Part shown: piece by piece, positions 1 to 12,502 of the stretch
Position numbering within the stretch: position 1 is the first letter of the stretch
Layout: each line of letters starts with the position of its first letter
NCBI RefSeq assembly: GCF_030253575.1
Contig: NC_080568.1
Location: forward strand, 9,642,501-9,706,500
Direction: 5' to 3'
DNA: 64,000 nucleotides
Source of the DNA: Rhododendron vialii
Taxonomy: Eukaryota > Streptophyta > Magnoliopsida > Ericales > Ericaceae
Translations under genes and position numbers: made by a program
The notes under the pieces: generated by a model
Database searches by the model: none
What the model was told of the DNA's origin: nothing
The model's input: the letters and a program-made list of their open reading frames with translations, nothing else

Positions 1-2600
1 ATTGGCACATAGTCTCAACTTTAGAAGTCCAGCCATGGACTACTTACTACAAAGAGGACTTCACAAAATCGTCATCAAAACCAATCCACAAGCCAAGACC
101 ATCAAGTTGATAAAGGAGGGAGACGCACGTACACTATTTCCCTGTCAAGGTGCACACTCTGCATGATTCCTGCCCCAAAGGGAGGAGAACTCGGTCTATC
201 GGGCTAGGCTCTATTGGGCGGAGGATCCACCTGCAACTATTTTAGTTTAATTACTTAACCCAATCAACATCGGTTCTTTGCAAGTTTATATATAGAGCTT
301 TTTTTTGTTATTTTTATGTATCAAAAAAAAATCCATGTCAATTTTGTTGATCATTAGTCATGCAAAACTTCCTAACGATCGATGGATGAGCATGTGGTCT
401 AGCTCCCCTATCATGTGTACAAGTGAGAGTGAAAGATGCATTAACCTCACGGATCTGTTAAAATTAACCTTTCATGGTTGTGTACAATATAGATTAGAAA
501 ATGATTGTTGGGCTAAATTATGAGTTAGAGCGATGGATAGCGTCATAAAATGACCCTTCTTTTATAACTAGGTGAAATATTGCATCACCTCATGTTAAAT
601 TTGGACTAAAGTTGATACAAGTACAACGTACATGGCACCTTAATTTTTCTGAAAACCAATCATCTTAATGGAATACAATTTTGCTTTCCCACAAGAATTA
701 AGGATAAAACAATGCTAAAAGAGCTCCAAAAAACCACTCCAGGAGTAGCAGCTAAAACAATGCTAATGTGTCTGCAAAGAAAAGCAAGACAAGGAGAAAA
801 AAAGAAACAGAATCCATGACAAAACCACTAGGACACTGAAACCTAAATTACTAGATATTGCACATTCCTAGATATGCAACAATAATGAATATCCCAGAAC
901 CCACAAAATGAATAAGTCACCAAGATAGTTAATGGAGCAACAACAACATAACTGACTAAAAATCGATGGATTTAAAACAACAAATGCATGGCAACATAAC
1001 ATCCAGTGAGGAAATAAAAGACAAAATATTGACAAAAGGTTAAAATACCAACCTGTCAAATTTTAAAAGTGAACGTGACATAATCAGCACAAATAACCAG
1101 AAATGTGTAAAGTTAACCACGAACCAAGACAATTAGAAACCTCAAAATCTAAGTTCCATTGATAGATCCTTCCATTTTTTCTTATATATTATATATTTAA
1201 TTTAATAGGTCCGTAAAGTAAATGAACAAGCATATTATTTAAGTGACTTTCCCTTAATGTCAAGAGTGTTAGTTATATCAGTTTTAACAGCATTTTTTTT
1301 AAACAGCATTTGACCAAGAAAAATAACACAAGGGAAATAATCAATGTAACTAATTACCTTCAATACAATTATACAAATAGAACATGGAGATAGGTTTTAA
1401 AAAGAGATTGCCTATGCCACCAATATTAGGAGAAGTCTTTACAAAAAATGTCGTTCCGATAATCACCCTAAGCATGGTTTCTTTATTGACAAGTCAATTG
1501 GTACCCAAATTCTAGCACAAACTGATAAAGCTATTAAGAAGATAACTCTAACAAGGAACTACGCCTCCTTAGCTTATGTTGATGACAAAACAAAGTAACT
1601 AACCCAAGATGCACTTTTGCATCTAAAAAAAAAAAAAAACAGAAATAAAACTCATTCTGCTAATAGCCTAGTTAGTGCAAACCATGATTAATGCATCAAT
1701 TTAAATGTTAGGCTTGATGCCTTGACGAAACCAATTACATCCATTGCATGAATGATGCGTCAATTTAAAGCTTGATGTTTGCCAAACTCATAAAAAAACA
1801 CAAACCAACATATGGATTGCTGCTACATGACTGATCATATTAGATTTTTTTTGTAAAACCTTTACCAAAAAAGGAAAAAGAAAGAAAGAAGAGAGAAAGA
1901 GAGGGATACGTAGGATACTCGATACCGATAGCACATTTTGGTAAGTTGATTCTACTCTCAAATCAACAACCCTGAAAAACAAAGGAGAGGCAAAGGGTAA
2001 ATAATGCAAAAGTAGAAGTCAGCTGGACAAAGCAAAATGGATCAGAGTTTGGTCAGTCGATTCTACTCACCGAGTTGTCTTGACTGTGAAATTGGATGGC
2101 TCCTTAGATCTAGACACTGCAACAGCTCATCGTAATCTCCTAGGCACTGCTTCGTGATCTCCTACCCCATCGTGATCCTAAGTCCTACCCATCGTGATCA
2201 AACAAAGAAAAAACAACAACAAATAACAATAGAGCTTTCATGATAGAGAGAGGCGCGAACCCGCTGAAAATACACAAAACCCACCCCAATCACAACTTAT
2301 TCCAAACATAATCATGGGAAAAGAACTAAATCTCGGAGGTCAAACTGGGGATTCTACAAATCAGAGCAACTTGAAACTTCCTTTCACTTTTTTTTTTTTT
2401 TTTTTTTGGGTTGTTTGGTTGGCGATAATTGAAAACATGGATAACATACCCCTATTTTCATCGGACTGCGAACATGTATCATGCTAGACCCAAAAGAAGA
2501 TGAAGAAACCAAATCAGAAAACGAAGAAGTAAACCAAAAAAAAACATTATGAAGCAGCAGACAGAGACATCCAGTCATATACATTACAAGCAAAACTATT
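1..2600. other. Intergenic, no gene recognised
   Basis: I see no coding exon here on either strand; open frames are short, AT-rich and lack family motifs. The first 250 bases are richer in GC than what follows and could be the tail of an old retroelement, but no LTR end or primer site is visible. Poly-A/T runs near 1625-1640 and 2390-2408 are the only simple repeats of note. Confidence 0.5.
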
Positions 2601-2629
2601 GAAAATATGTAAGAATTGATACCTGTGTT

Positions 2630-3410
2630 TTAACGGAGAGGAGGAAATATATAGAAACGCACGGATTCGGCGACATAGAGTGCAAAGTCAGAATCGATCC
2701 TAAAAATATTTGCTGCGTCGTCACCGTCTTCTTCTCCTTCTCTCTCTCCCTCTTTTCCTCCCCATCCAGATTCCTTCAAGATTTCTGAAACTCTGTTGTA
2801 GAACAATGTTTGCATCAAAAGAAAACCATAATAGAAGTACATAAATGTGAGGTCGAAAACCTTTATTATTTAAATTGAAACTTGACTGCAAACCGCTCCA
2901 TTAAAAACCCACACCTATCTAAACAGCTATGCCTAACCCTTCCAGTCCTTGGCCGTGGCAATGTCGCCTCCTATTTTCGGGCGATGTCTTCTCCAATTTT
3001 CTGGCGATCTTGGAGGCGAGCAAACTCGCAGCGCCGGCCTCGCCGCCGGTGGCGCGAACGGAGGATGCATCGCCGCGATTAGCAGAGGTGGTGGATGGAA
3101 GTTTGGAGTCTTCCTTTCCATGGGAGAGGGAGAGGGAGAAAGGAGGGGGTTTCGTCTGTGACGGGTTTCGGGTTTGGGTGTGGCCGCCGTGGGTTTGGGT
3201 GTGGCGGTGTGTGGAGTGTGTGTAGATAAGTGATTGAGTTAACGGAAACTGGCGAAGAGAGGAGCCAGAGAGGCCGTTAATGGAGGCGGCAAAATCGACC
3301 GATCTCGAATGCGGCGGTGTAGATATGGGATTGTGCGTCAATGTGGTGTGGTACGGTGAGAAAGCCTCGGAGGAATTGACGGAAGAGAGAAGGAATGCAG
3401 CGCTCTGCAT
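2630..3410 (-). other. GC-rich island, possible 5' exon of an unidentified minus-strand gene
   Basis: From about 2930 to 3410 base composition changes from AT-rich to CpG-rich. A 163-codon frame on the minus strand (2919-3410) is followed downstream by a second, acidic minus-strand frame (2630-2842). Just upstream of the first frame (3410-3430) is a CT-rich tract on the minus strand, as in many plant 5' leaders. The translations are low in complexity (Ser, Pro, Arg, His) and I recognise no domain; plus-strand frames of similar size overlap them, so strand and coding status are unproven. It may be a first exon or leader, a non-coding transcript, or simply a GC-rich promoter. Confidence 0.2.
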
Positions 3411-3430
3411 TTAGAGAGAGAGAACAGAAG

Positions 3431-4375
3431 AAGAATGAGCGAAGAACGGTGTCAGTAATCAAATATGACACCGTTGGGATCCCCACTTGTGGTCCCCACT
3501 GCACTTGTTATTTCCTTATTTCTAGGGATCCGTTTGTTTGTTTCATCTGATTTTGGTGAGAGAGACAGTTTGTAAAGATATCTCGTTTAATTACGGATGG
3601 TTTTTGAAATTTGAATGTCAATTAGCCATTACGTTTTTTTTGTTAATTGTTAGTAAATGCTAACAGCTATTTTAATTGTTCCCAGCAGTATTTTTTTTTG
3701 GGATCCCAATAGATTTTTTATTTTAATCCACAACAGGTCTATATTTGGCATTCAAAAAAAAACTATATTTGAATCAACTACAACGGTTATTCATAATCCA
3801 ACCAATCGTTTGATGAAGTTTATGCCAGTTCAATGGCTCTTATTTGATCAATGAATGTTTTTATTTGTGAACAGCAAAAGAGAATTTTATTAACATATGA
3901 AGACGATACAAACATTAAACAAATATTGAGTAAAACGGCATCACAACAAGAAGGAAAACATCTCAACGAGGCTGACACCCCACCCCTCGACAATCTATGC
4001 CACTCCAAACCTGAAAAGAGATAGAACTAGTCAGCAAGATGCCAACCAAAACAATGTACACCAATGGAAGCAAAACCTTCATTAAGGACACACCTAAGGG
4101 TTGTCCCAGTGGTTTGGCTGAATGCCAAACTTTGGGAGTACTACTGCAAGGTTGTTTCTCCATCATAAATAAATATAAAAATAAATAAAAAATAACCTTC
4201 ATTAAGGATAGGCCCAATATAGGATAAAAATAGCCAACACAATTCATCAAAAACCTAAGTTCCAACCCGGATTTACATCAAGACCAATAATCCACCAGAA
4301 TACAATATTTGTAAAGAACTATAGAGCAGCAGAGATAGTGAAGGACTTCACAGCATCTATAGCACTTGAGAAAAC
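3431..4375. other. Intergenic, no gene recognised
   Basis: AT-rich DNA with short poly-T runs. Nothing coding or repetitive was recognised apart from general similarity of 3880-4270 to degenerate retroelement DNA, which I could not assign to a family. Confidence 0.4.
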
Positions 4376-5674
4376 TGCAGCAGACTTTTGACTAGAATTC
4401 CTATTTCACGTCAGTTTAGGATTATTTTCGGTGTTTTCCAATAAATAGGGACATTGTTGGATTTCTATGGTTTGCCCCAAAAGGATAGGCTCTTTTGAGT
4501 ATTATTGTGGAGTTCTTCGTTCCTTTTGTCATTGGGTTTTGATATTAGAATTTTGAGCTGTCTCTTTAGGTACCACCAAAGGTTTATGCTCCCTTTTAGG
4601 TTCCACCAGAAATACCTTTTTTTTTTATCCACGAGATTGTCCTTGAATATTGTTTGGTGTTTTTTTAGAGTTACGGATATAGTCGGCTCTTTATAATCTC
4701 TTCTCGCTTATAGTGAATCCTCTCTCGCTCTTCACCTATGGAGTATGTTATTGCTTTGTACTTAATCAAAACCACGTAAATATTTATGTCCTTGTTTTTT
4801 ATCACTTGTTTGTTTGTTTATTCTCTACTTCGTGGTTGTCATAGTAAACCGGTATCAGAGTTTACAGTTTTATCCAATGCTTTTGTTTATTTCGCCACGA
4901 CTTGTTTCTGGTGATCGTTTTTTTATTGCAATAATGATAGCTCTATACGAAGTTGAGAAGTTTGATGGGCAAGAAGCAGCGCTAGTCGATGACTTGTGGA
5001 GGTGCGTTTTTGCTAGTTCAACAAGGATTATACAAGGCTTTGTTTGGGAAGAAAAAGAGTATTTTTTTTGCGGGAGGTTAAGGATAAGACTGCGTCTACA
5101 GGTATATTATTGAAGCTCGTTTTGCAAGATGATATATAGCCCGATATGGTGTTGGATTCGATGGAATTCATATCAAGGAGATTTGTTGGAAAGTTGACTA
5201 GAATCCTATTCTATGTTGGTTTAGGCTTATTTCACTAGAATTTCTATTCTAGGTCGGTTTAGACTTAATTCTGGTCCTTTCCAATAAATAGAGACCTAGT
5301 GGGGTTCAAGTGGCTCATCCCTTTTAGATCCATAAAGGGGAGGCTCATTTGGGTATTATTGTCGAGTTCTTCGTTCATTTTGTTATTGGGGTTTGATATT
5401 ACGATTTTGAGTTGTCTCTTTGGGTTCAACCAAGAGTTTGTGCTTCCTTTTGGGTTCTACTAGAGATTTGTTCCTAAATGTTGTTTAGTGCTTCTTTGAA
5501 AGTTACAGGTATAGCCGGCTCTTTGTAATCTCTTATCGTTCATCTTCTCTCGCTCTTCGTCCATGGGGTACGTTCTTGTTTTGGCTTGAGTGGCCGGAAC
5601 CACATAAATATTTGTATCTTTGTTTTTGATCGCTTGTTAGATTGTTTATTCTCTATTCCGTGGTTGTCATAACA
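4376..5674 (+). mobile_element. Short Copia-type LTR element (TRIM/LARD-like)
   Basis: Two diverged direct repeats flank about 340 bp. The 3' LTR is 5184-5674, beginning TGTTGGAAAG and ending ATAACA. The 5' LTR is about 4376-4846, with a less certain left edge. They share long blocks, including CCAATAAATAG, GAGTTCTTCGTTC, the GGCTCTTT..AATCTCTT block and the terminal GTGGTTGTCATA. Directly after the 5' LTR is CGGTATCAGAG, close to the usual initiator-tRNA-Met primer site TGGTATCAGAG. The internal part encodes a piece like the start of Copia gag (YEVEKFDG, 4954-4977). A purine-rich stretch (AAGGAGATTT) precedes the 3' LTR, as a polypurine tract should. There is no protease, integrase or RT, so it is a non-autonomous or internally deleted copy. 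No clean 5-bp target duplication was seen. Confidence 0.7.
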
Positions 5675-6563
5675 AGTTGGGCGGTTGAGAGTCTATTTTG
5701 TGGTTGTGATTTGTGTGACTTGTGCATTGGGTATTGCATGCAAATTGTGGGAGTGAGAGAGAGTGAAAGAATATAAAAAGAGGAGAGATCGGGACCCTTG
5801 AGGGGGTCTCCCGCGCCACCATTGATGTATGTGTGAGGTGTAAGTGGGTGTGAGTGATGAGTAAATTTGTATGTAATTTTGTAAGAGTTCCTTGTATATG
5901 AAGTTTGTGAATTTATATGTGTGAATTCTCTCTATCCCACCAACAATATAATATCCAGATCGACCATAGAAGACAGATTGCGAACTCTAGGCGTGCATAC
6001 TAACATGCACATACGACCCTTCTACCCCCACAAAGTTAATTAATAGCATCTAAAAAATTTCGAACATGAGACTAAAGAAAAGGAACAAGCCTTTAAATTC
6101 CATGCCTTGACTATCTGCCTAACCATCGAGATTTTGTGAAAGCTATTACTTGTAGAGAGCAAATTCATTTGGGCAAATTAATGGAGAAAAAATTAAATGC
6201 TATATATCATAGTTCATGATTACGAGAATACAAGCGGTACTAGGAGATTACAAAGTATTGAAATTACATCAAAAATTGGAAATCAGTCTACAACCACTAT
6301 AAGCCCAACCAATTAATATATAGCCCCATTAAAAAGAGAAATAATCTAACAAATGCCAAGGGAATAACACCTACGGTCCTACACGCAAATAGGGAGACCA
6401 AAACTTTAAAATGGTGACAAACACTGCGAAATCAAGATAGTATTTTGACCAATCAACAAACCAAACCTTACGGTTAAAAAAGAAAACAGCCTCACCCAAA
6501 ACGGATCGATGGCTTGGTCCAACAATCAATCTACCCATGAAATGGAAATGCCACAATTCAAAA
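5675..6563. other. Intergenic, LTR-like debris
   Basis: The part at 5690-5960 holds an ATATAAAAAG box and a GT-rich tract ending in CCACCAACA, reminiscent of the promoter and end of another LTR, but no partner repeat or primer site was found. The rest up to the P450 stop codon is AT-rich and probably includes the P450 3'UTR and terminator. Confidence 0.3.
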
Positions 6564-9500
6564 CTACAACTTACTCAACATGATTTGAATTCCCTTTTGT
6601 GGGGCAGTTGTGAGAAACTGAGTAGGACTGTGAACATAATTCGGAGATAAAGTGACCTTATAAAGCTGCAGAATCATTGAGAGCAATATCTTGGCCTCGT
6701 TGGTTGCAAAGTTTAAGCCCACACAAATTCGAGGACCGAAACCAAATGGAACAAATCCTGTAACATTGTTATTAGTTGCTTTAGCCACACCGTCTGGGAA
6801 TCGCTCTGGCTTAAAGAGGTGCACATCTTGTCCCCATATCTCCGGGTCATGGTGGAGTGCTAGAAGGGGAATGAATAACTCTGTATTGGCTGGAATAACC
6901 AATTTTCCCAATCTGACTTCTCTTTCAACTCTTCGCAGCAAATTGATCACTGGTGTATATAGCCTTAGAGTTTCATTTAGGATCATGCTGATCTATAAGG
7001 TAAAAAAAGAAAGAGGACAAAGAGAAACGTTATGTCCAAAGTTCAACATTTGTGCAACATAAAATTGCTTCATGTTTTTTTTCAAATTCTACCAGAATTT
7101 TGTGTCTCTATCGATTGGTTCGAGCTATTTGGATTGTAAGTCTATTTTGACCGAACTCGGTATTCTTTGCTTTGTTCTGTATAGTGGCTTATTTAGGATT
7201 TTGTCAATCTCTAATGAGAGTTAGAGATCGACAGTCGCGGGTACGTTCGAAGGGTGTCTTGAGAGTTACAGAACATTGCTAGCTCATTGATTCCGCACCC
7301 TTATACTGATGTTCTTCTTTTGTTTTTATGCATTAGTTTTATCCGTTTAAAACATTATCCCCGCATTAATTTTAATGCAATCAATCATTTAATATTCATG
7401 AGTGATTCATTCCTAGTACAACTTATCAACACAGAAACCAGTTGAGAAAGTATATGCATGGATGATGTTGAAAAAACCCTTCTGTAGTAACTTTCTTTGT
7501 CTGTAAAGTTATTACAAATAAAAATAAATGATTAATCCCAAGGTATTGGTCTAGCGGTCATGGTCTGGACTTAATGGTTTACTCCTTCTTAAGATTTTAT
7601 AAATTCGAAAACTCTTGGGTGTTAGGGGCCTATCCACACAAACCTTAGATTGGTCTGGCTTTAAATCGGCCACGTGCTAATGAATGGTGGTGATAGTCCC
7701 CACAAATTAATCGAGGCATGGAAGCTGGCTTGGACACCCTTAGATATGGGAAAAAAAGGATGGTTTAAAGGAGATCAGCTAAATAATGCTTACAGTCTTT
7801 AGTCTTGCAATACCCTCTGGATTTGGGTTCTCTTGACCTAACAGTTCAATCACCTCCTTTCTTGCCCTCTCTTGCCAATCTGTGTGGATTGCTAGAAGGA
7901 AAATGCTCCAAGCTAATACCCCATTTGTTGTTTCTTGTCCAGCAAGATAGAATGTCTTGCACTCATCTACCATATCATCTACTGAAATTCTATTCTTTTC
8001 ATCTGGATCATGATTGGCCTTTATAAGTGATCCAAGAAAATCACTCCCATAGTTATTTTCTTCTCCTCTCATCATCTTCTCTTCTCGTTTGTCGATCATC
8101 CCTATAATGGATTGTCGAATTGCTTGTTCTATTTTTTCAGACTCAAGATCATTGCGCAATTTCAAAAACTTCCTGCAAACAATAGTCGATAAATTGACAT
8201 ATATACGCAAGTTTGCCCAATAGCTTCTAAGTTAGTTTAAAAATCTTCTCAGAATATGGAGAGAACAAGGGGAGCCTACCCAATGCCAGGCAAGCGAATA
8301 TTAAAACCATTCCTTGCTGAAATCATTACCAATTTCATCAACATGTCAAAGATGTTCTCGCCTTCCAAATAACTACTTTCAAAAGCTGTTCGGGGAATAA
8401 CTTCAGCTGTCAAGAGCCTAGAGTACTCTGTGTACATCGATCTCCTTTCCTTCATTTTGCCTCCATCTTTCTAGCATTGTTTCCACACTCACTATCATTG
8501 CTGGAATCATCCCCTACATATACAGAAGGCCTTCTTTGAAACTTACGTAACATGCAACAAGTAGCTCAAAATTACGATTGATTCTGTTGCAAGAGCAATT
8601 TAATTAAAAATTAATAATTGGAAACATGGTTTTAGAATAGATACTTGGTTTGTTTAAAACCATTTAGGAGTGAATGAAATGTTGACTCCATTGATCTCAT
8701 TTATTTTATTGGTTGAAGAAGTCTATTAGTATTAAAGATTATATTTTTATGGACTTTATTTTGTTTTAACGGATTAATAGTTTGTCTAGTGTTGTGTCTC
8801 TTCGTTGACACTTGTTCGATCGGATGAATAATTGTGTCTCTTCCATTTGTGGCTATTCGGAATTAATAGTCGCGAACACTTGTTTCATACATGAGACTAG
8901 AGAGTGCATAGGTTTCTGGATTGTATTTTCCATTTTCATGTGTGAGTCTTGAGTCTTCATATATGAGAGTTCAAAACTCAAGCTGGTTCCCCAGGCCCAT
9001 CGATTGTATCCTTGGAGATGAACGTTCAATGATCCGTAGCATCGTAGCGGAGACATCTTTGTCTTAAGGACATAGCATCAAAGACTAACCTTGATCATTT
9101 TTAATGTGGTTTTCCAGCTAGGTTCTATCAATTTATGATTTTGCCATTCATGTTTCCATCATTTTATTTAGTATCACAATCGCAAAAAAAGTTTACATAA
9201 TTTCTGACAAAATATAATCGAGGTATTTTATGCCTGTAATTTTTTTCCCTAATAAATTTAGAATATTAAGGTGACAACTCGGTATGATTCTAGATAGAGC
9301 TAGCCCATATATACTCCACAAGATGAAGAAGTACCACACTAAATACTATTGTGGAATTTTCATTAATTGGTACGAGGCAATGCTGAAAAAATAGAAAGTG
9401 CTTACCTTCAAGCTCTCTGCATAGAAAGCATGGTTGGCTATTTTGCGTAGCTTCACCCATTTTTCGCCTTTTGCTACTGTGATCCCATCTCCCCATAACT

Positions 9501-10084
9501 TCTTCGAGAAAACATCGAGCTTTCCTTTGCTATATGTTTCATCTTTACTGTTCAGTACCTCTTTAATCAACTCAGGTTCAGTGACAACCAATTGGGCTTG
9601 AGGACCAGGCCAAATTAGATAATGTTTGCCTGTTCCAATAGGTTAATTTACAAAGGAAAAAAAAAGCTCAATTTAGCTATCCAGATTATTAAGAAGCGCA
9701 ATAGAGAAGGACATGAATATTTAGAGAAAAATCGTGTAAGCTAGTTAGAACACCCTGAACAAAAAAAAAAATCACAGATGCCTATATGAAAGGTAAAACA
9801 AATAATTTGATACCATATAGTTGCTTCCAAGAATGAATATGAGGCAAAATCCTTGGGAAAACATCATGAGATGAGAAGTCCATTGCACTGCTGATGGATT
9901 CTTCTCTCATTTGGATGATCTCCTTTGTATTCCCATAGAGGAATCTGTAAGCATGGCCTTTGATTTTCTGCGACCTCATCATGTGTTGGATTCGAATTGG
10001 GGTCCACCATACCTTGTGCAAGAACCCTATAAGAGCTAGTAATAGAAAGATGCAGATACTAGTTGAAAGGAAGGTTATAATCAT
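6564..10084 (-). pseudogene. Cytochrome P450, CYP749A/CYP72-clan type, frameshifted in exon 3
   Basis: A membrane-bound haem monooxygenase of the plant CYP72 clan; CYP749A is my best subfamily guess and the substrate is unknown. I place five exons: 9814-10084, 9406-9629, 8280-8513, 7794-8172 and 6564-6992. All have GT-AG ends and compatible phases except exon 3. The start at 10082-10084 gives an N-terminal membrane anchor (MIITFLSTSICIFLLLALIG). Motifs: I-helix AGQETT near residue 321, ExxR (ETLR) near 377, PERF, and haem loop FGFGPRICVG with the Cys near residue 460. If exon 3 were 236 nt the protein would be 512 residues, the normal size. Exon 3 is only 234 nt: after ..EGKEIDV near 8437 two bases are missing and a TAG follows. 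Everything else is intact, so this is a young pseudogene, a null allele or an assembly error. Confidence 0.85.
7541..7746 (+). mobile_element. tRNA-derived SINE in the last P450 intron
   Basis: The 5' part has a polymerase III box-A-like TCTAGCGGTCATGG. The 3' part, AATTAATCGAGGCATGGAAGCTGG..GGACACCC, resembles the conserved tail of a common plant SINE (AGTCGAGGTGCG..AAGCTGGCCCGGACACC). It lies wholly inside the intron between exons 4 and 5 of the P450. No target duplication was identified. Confidence 0.5.
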
Positions 10085-10980
10085 AGCTCTCCTGCCCTGC
10101 ACAGGCAAACAAAGCCTTATGTTTAATAAACTTTTAAGTGAATACATTTATCGACATGTGTATCGGTATATAGCTACTCTTTTGATTATGATATCAATGA
10201 CCCAAAACCTCAAGCACCACAAAATAGATATAAAAAAAAATTAACGATAATATGGGATTTACTTACAAAATCAAAATTCAAGTTGTCTCTCAAAATAAGA
10301 AATAAAAATAATGTCTCATTATTTATCTCTTTCAATACGTAATCTCGTCCAATCCTTAACTTCGGACCCAACATGAAAAATAAATCATTCATAAAATATA
10401 CAATACGAAAAGTTTAGAGTGCACAAAAATAAATGATACCAGCCAACTATAGTTATGAAATCAAATAAAATTTTCCACAAATCAAGGTCTTTATTTCCGG
10501 CCCTTCTTAGTACATGACCAGTATGTACCCGTCTCTCCCGTCTCGCTGAACCCGCTCTGTGGCTTATTTTGGCTACTGACCCACTATTGACAACTTTTTT
10601 TAGGTTCGTGTACTAATTAACATGCAGTTCAATGACACCCACCCACCATGCACATATCAACTTATATAGCACACACCACAATTCTAACAAGATGTCAACG
10701 AATCCAACCAGAAGCTTCAAAAGAAATGGAAAAAAAAAAAAGGAAGCAAAGAAAGTACGCGGGTATTAGGAGTGCTCAATCCAATTCTAAGCGCCTAATT
10801 CCGGAATCAAACAAGACCTTAATTAGGGAATGTTCTGTACCACTCAATCGAGTTACCTCAATTTGTAAAGAAAACTGGTAAATACGTACGTAGATTGCTT
10901 AAGCTGATTATTCTGGGGTCTATTTGTTCTCTTCATCAAAGTTATTTTTGGTGAAAATGGAAATGGTGTTTATATAGGCT
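10085..10980 (-). promoter_or_regulatory. P450 upstream region with TATA box and probable 5'UTR intron
   Basis: On the minus strand CTATATAAAC (about 10967-10977) is a good TATA box. A splice acceptor of the form TTTGCCTGTGCAG lies at about 10098-10110, only 13 bases before the P450 ATG, and a matching donor (TTGAG/GTAACT) lies near 10857. This suggests a short leader exon around 10857-10940 joined to the coding exon by a roughly 760-base 5'UTR intron. The alternative is a TATA nearer the ATG, for which GCTATATACC around 10170 is a weaker candidate. Confidence 0.35.
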
Positions 10981-11002
10981 TTGCTCCTCCCAACAAAGAG
11001 AG

Positions 11003-11022
11003 AACCTTTTTCGAAAAAGGTT
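11003..11022. repeat. Perfect 20-bp palindrome
   Basis: AACCTTTTTCGAAAAAGGTT is its own reverse complement. It lies about 25-35 bp upstream of the proposed P450 TATA box, so it could be a dimeric factor site; chance or a fold-back remnant are equally possible. Confidence 0.5.
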
Positions 11023-11595
11023 TTGACCCAGCCATTCTACACTCACACGTCTCTTTAATTAATTTCTTTTTCTTTTTCCATTTTTCCATCACCTAGTTCA
11101 ACATTCTTCCATTTTTTTTTTTTTTAACCTTGTGCCCTAACAAAAACATAAGTGCATCGATCTAGATGAACATATATACATGATATATATATGTGTGTGT
11201 GTGTTACCCCGATTTTAAGTGGGGCCCACTTGTGGGCAGCTGGTATTGGTCTCCAAAATTAATCGGGTTGTGTGTGTTTAGCCCGAACATCATGGATTGA
11301 GCAAAAAGGTTCACGAGACCAACTAATTCAACCACTCTCCAACATTAGTATTGGTCTTAAAGTCATTTTTCTATAAATTTAAGCCCTCAAAATTGGTAAA
11401 ATTTCTTTAGATAATTCAGTAAATTAGACAGTTGCGAATACTCCTACTATCTTGTGCGTGTATATAAGTATATTTGACCCTACTAGTCACTTGAAAATTG
11501 ATGTCTATATGCATTGTTCCTCACAAATAAAGTATAATAAAAATATCCACATTCTCTATGATAAAATTGGAATTTATCTAGAAGATACATACTTG
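11023..11595. other. Intergenic, no gene recognised
   Basis: AT-rich DNA between the P450 promoter and the first MITE. It contains a TATATATATGTGTGTGTGTG microsatellite near 11180-11203. No exon was recognised. Confidence 0.4.
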
Positions 11596-11810
11596 GAGCA
11601 TCCACAGTGGAATAAGCAAAATAAAAAATTGTTAAAGTTAGCAATGTTGGATCAAAAAAGTGCTCACATTGAAATAACCAAACCTAGCAACCTCTTAACA
11701 ACTCATCAAATTTTGGCTCTTAAATAATCAAAGCTAGCAATATTTTGTTAATAATCAAATTTTATCTCTCAATCAAATACACCAACATTACACAAAAATC
11801 TACTCTCTTC

Positions 11811-11856
<46 letters not shown>

Positions 11857-12427
11857 AATGTTTTCAAAAAATAATTTTAAAAAACTGTAATTTTCATATT
11901 TTTTTCAAAAACTTTTTTTTTTTTACAAAAAACAATTTTTTCAAAAACTTTAAATAACTATAAGTAAATAAAGTGTGTTTTTCAAAAATCTGTTTTTGAA
12001 ATTTCAAAACTCTTTTATAGAAAATTGTATTTTACACAAAATCTGTTTATAAAAAACTATATTTATAGTTTTTAAATTTTCAAAACTATTTGTGTAAATA
12101 TAATTCTTTCAAAATTTCTCAAAATTTTATTTACAGTTTTTAAGTGAACAAAGTGTGTTTTTTGAAAAACTGTTTTTTGTTTCGAAAAACTTTTTTTTAA
12201 CTGTTTCTAACATAAACTGTTTTTTTTTCCTTCAAAAATCACTTTTTCATAAAATATGCGTGAAATGAAGGGAAAAAGTTTGAAGGGCCCATCGGTTTTG
12301 ATTATGGGCAAAAAATAACCAATGTGGGATTTGACATTGCTAACTTTAGCAACCTCTAAATGGATAATCAAAATCTGATGTGGCATGTTTTGATTGTTCA
12401 CATTTGCGTATTCCACTGCGGATACTC
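11596..12427. mobile_element. PIF/Harbinger-like MITE, copy 1 (832 bp)
   Basis: Terminal inverted repeats GAGCATCCACAGTGGAATA (left) and the reverse complement of ..TATTCCACTGCGGATACTC (right). Flanks are TTG (left) and TTA (right), close to the 3-bp TTA target typical of PIF/Harbinger. A (CT)n tract at about 11814-11853 and a run of interrupted poly-T/poly-A blocks fill the middle. Copy 2 at 48832-49553 shares both ends and subterminal blocks. No transposase is encoded. Confidence 0.75.
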
Positions 12428-12502
12428 TTAGTAGTGGGGAGCAAGCAACCATATTTTTCATTTGAAATGACATTATTCTCTCTCTTGGGCAGGGCCGGTT
12501 AG

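Noticed and set aside
6691..7062. 123-codon plus-strand frame
   Set aside because: It is the antisense shadow of the last P450 exon.
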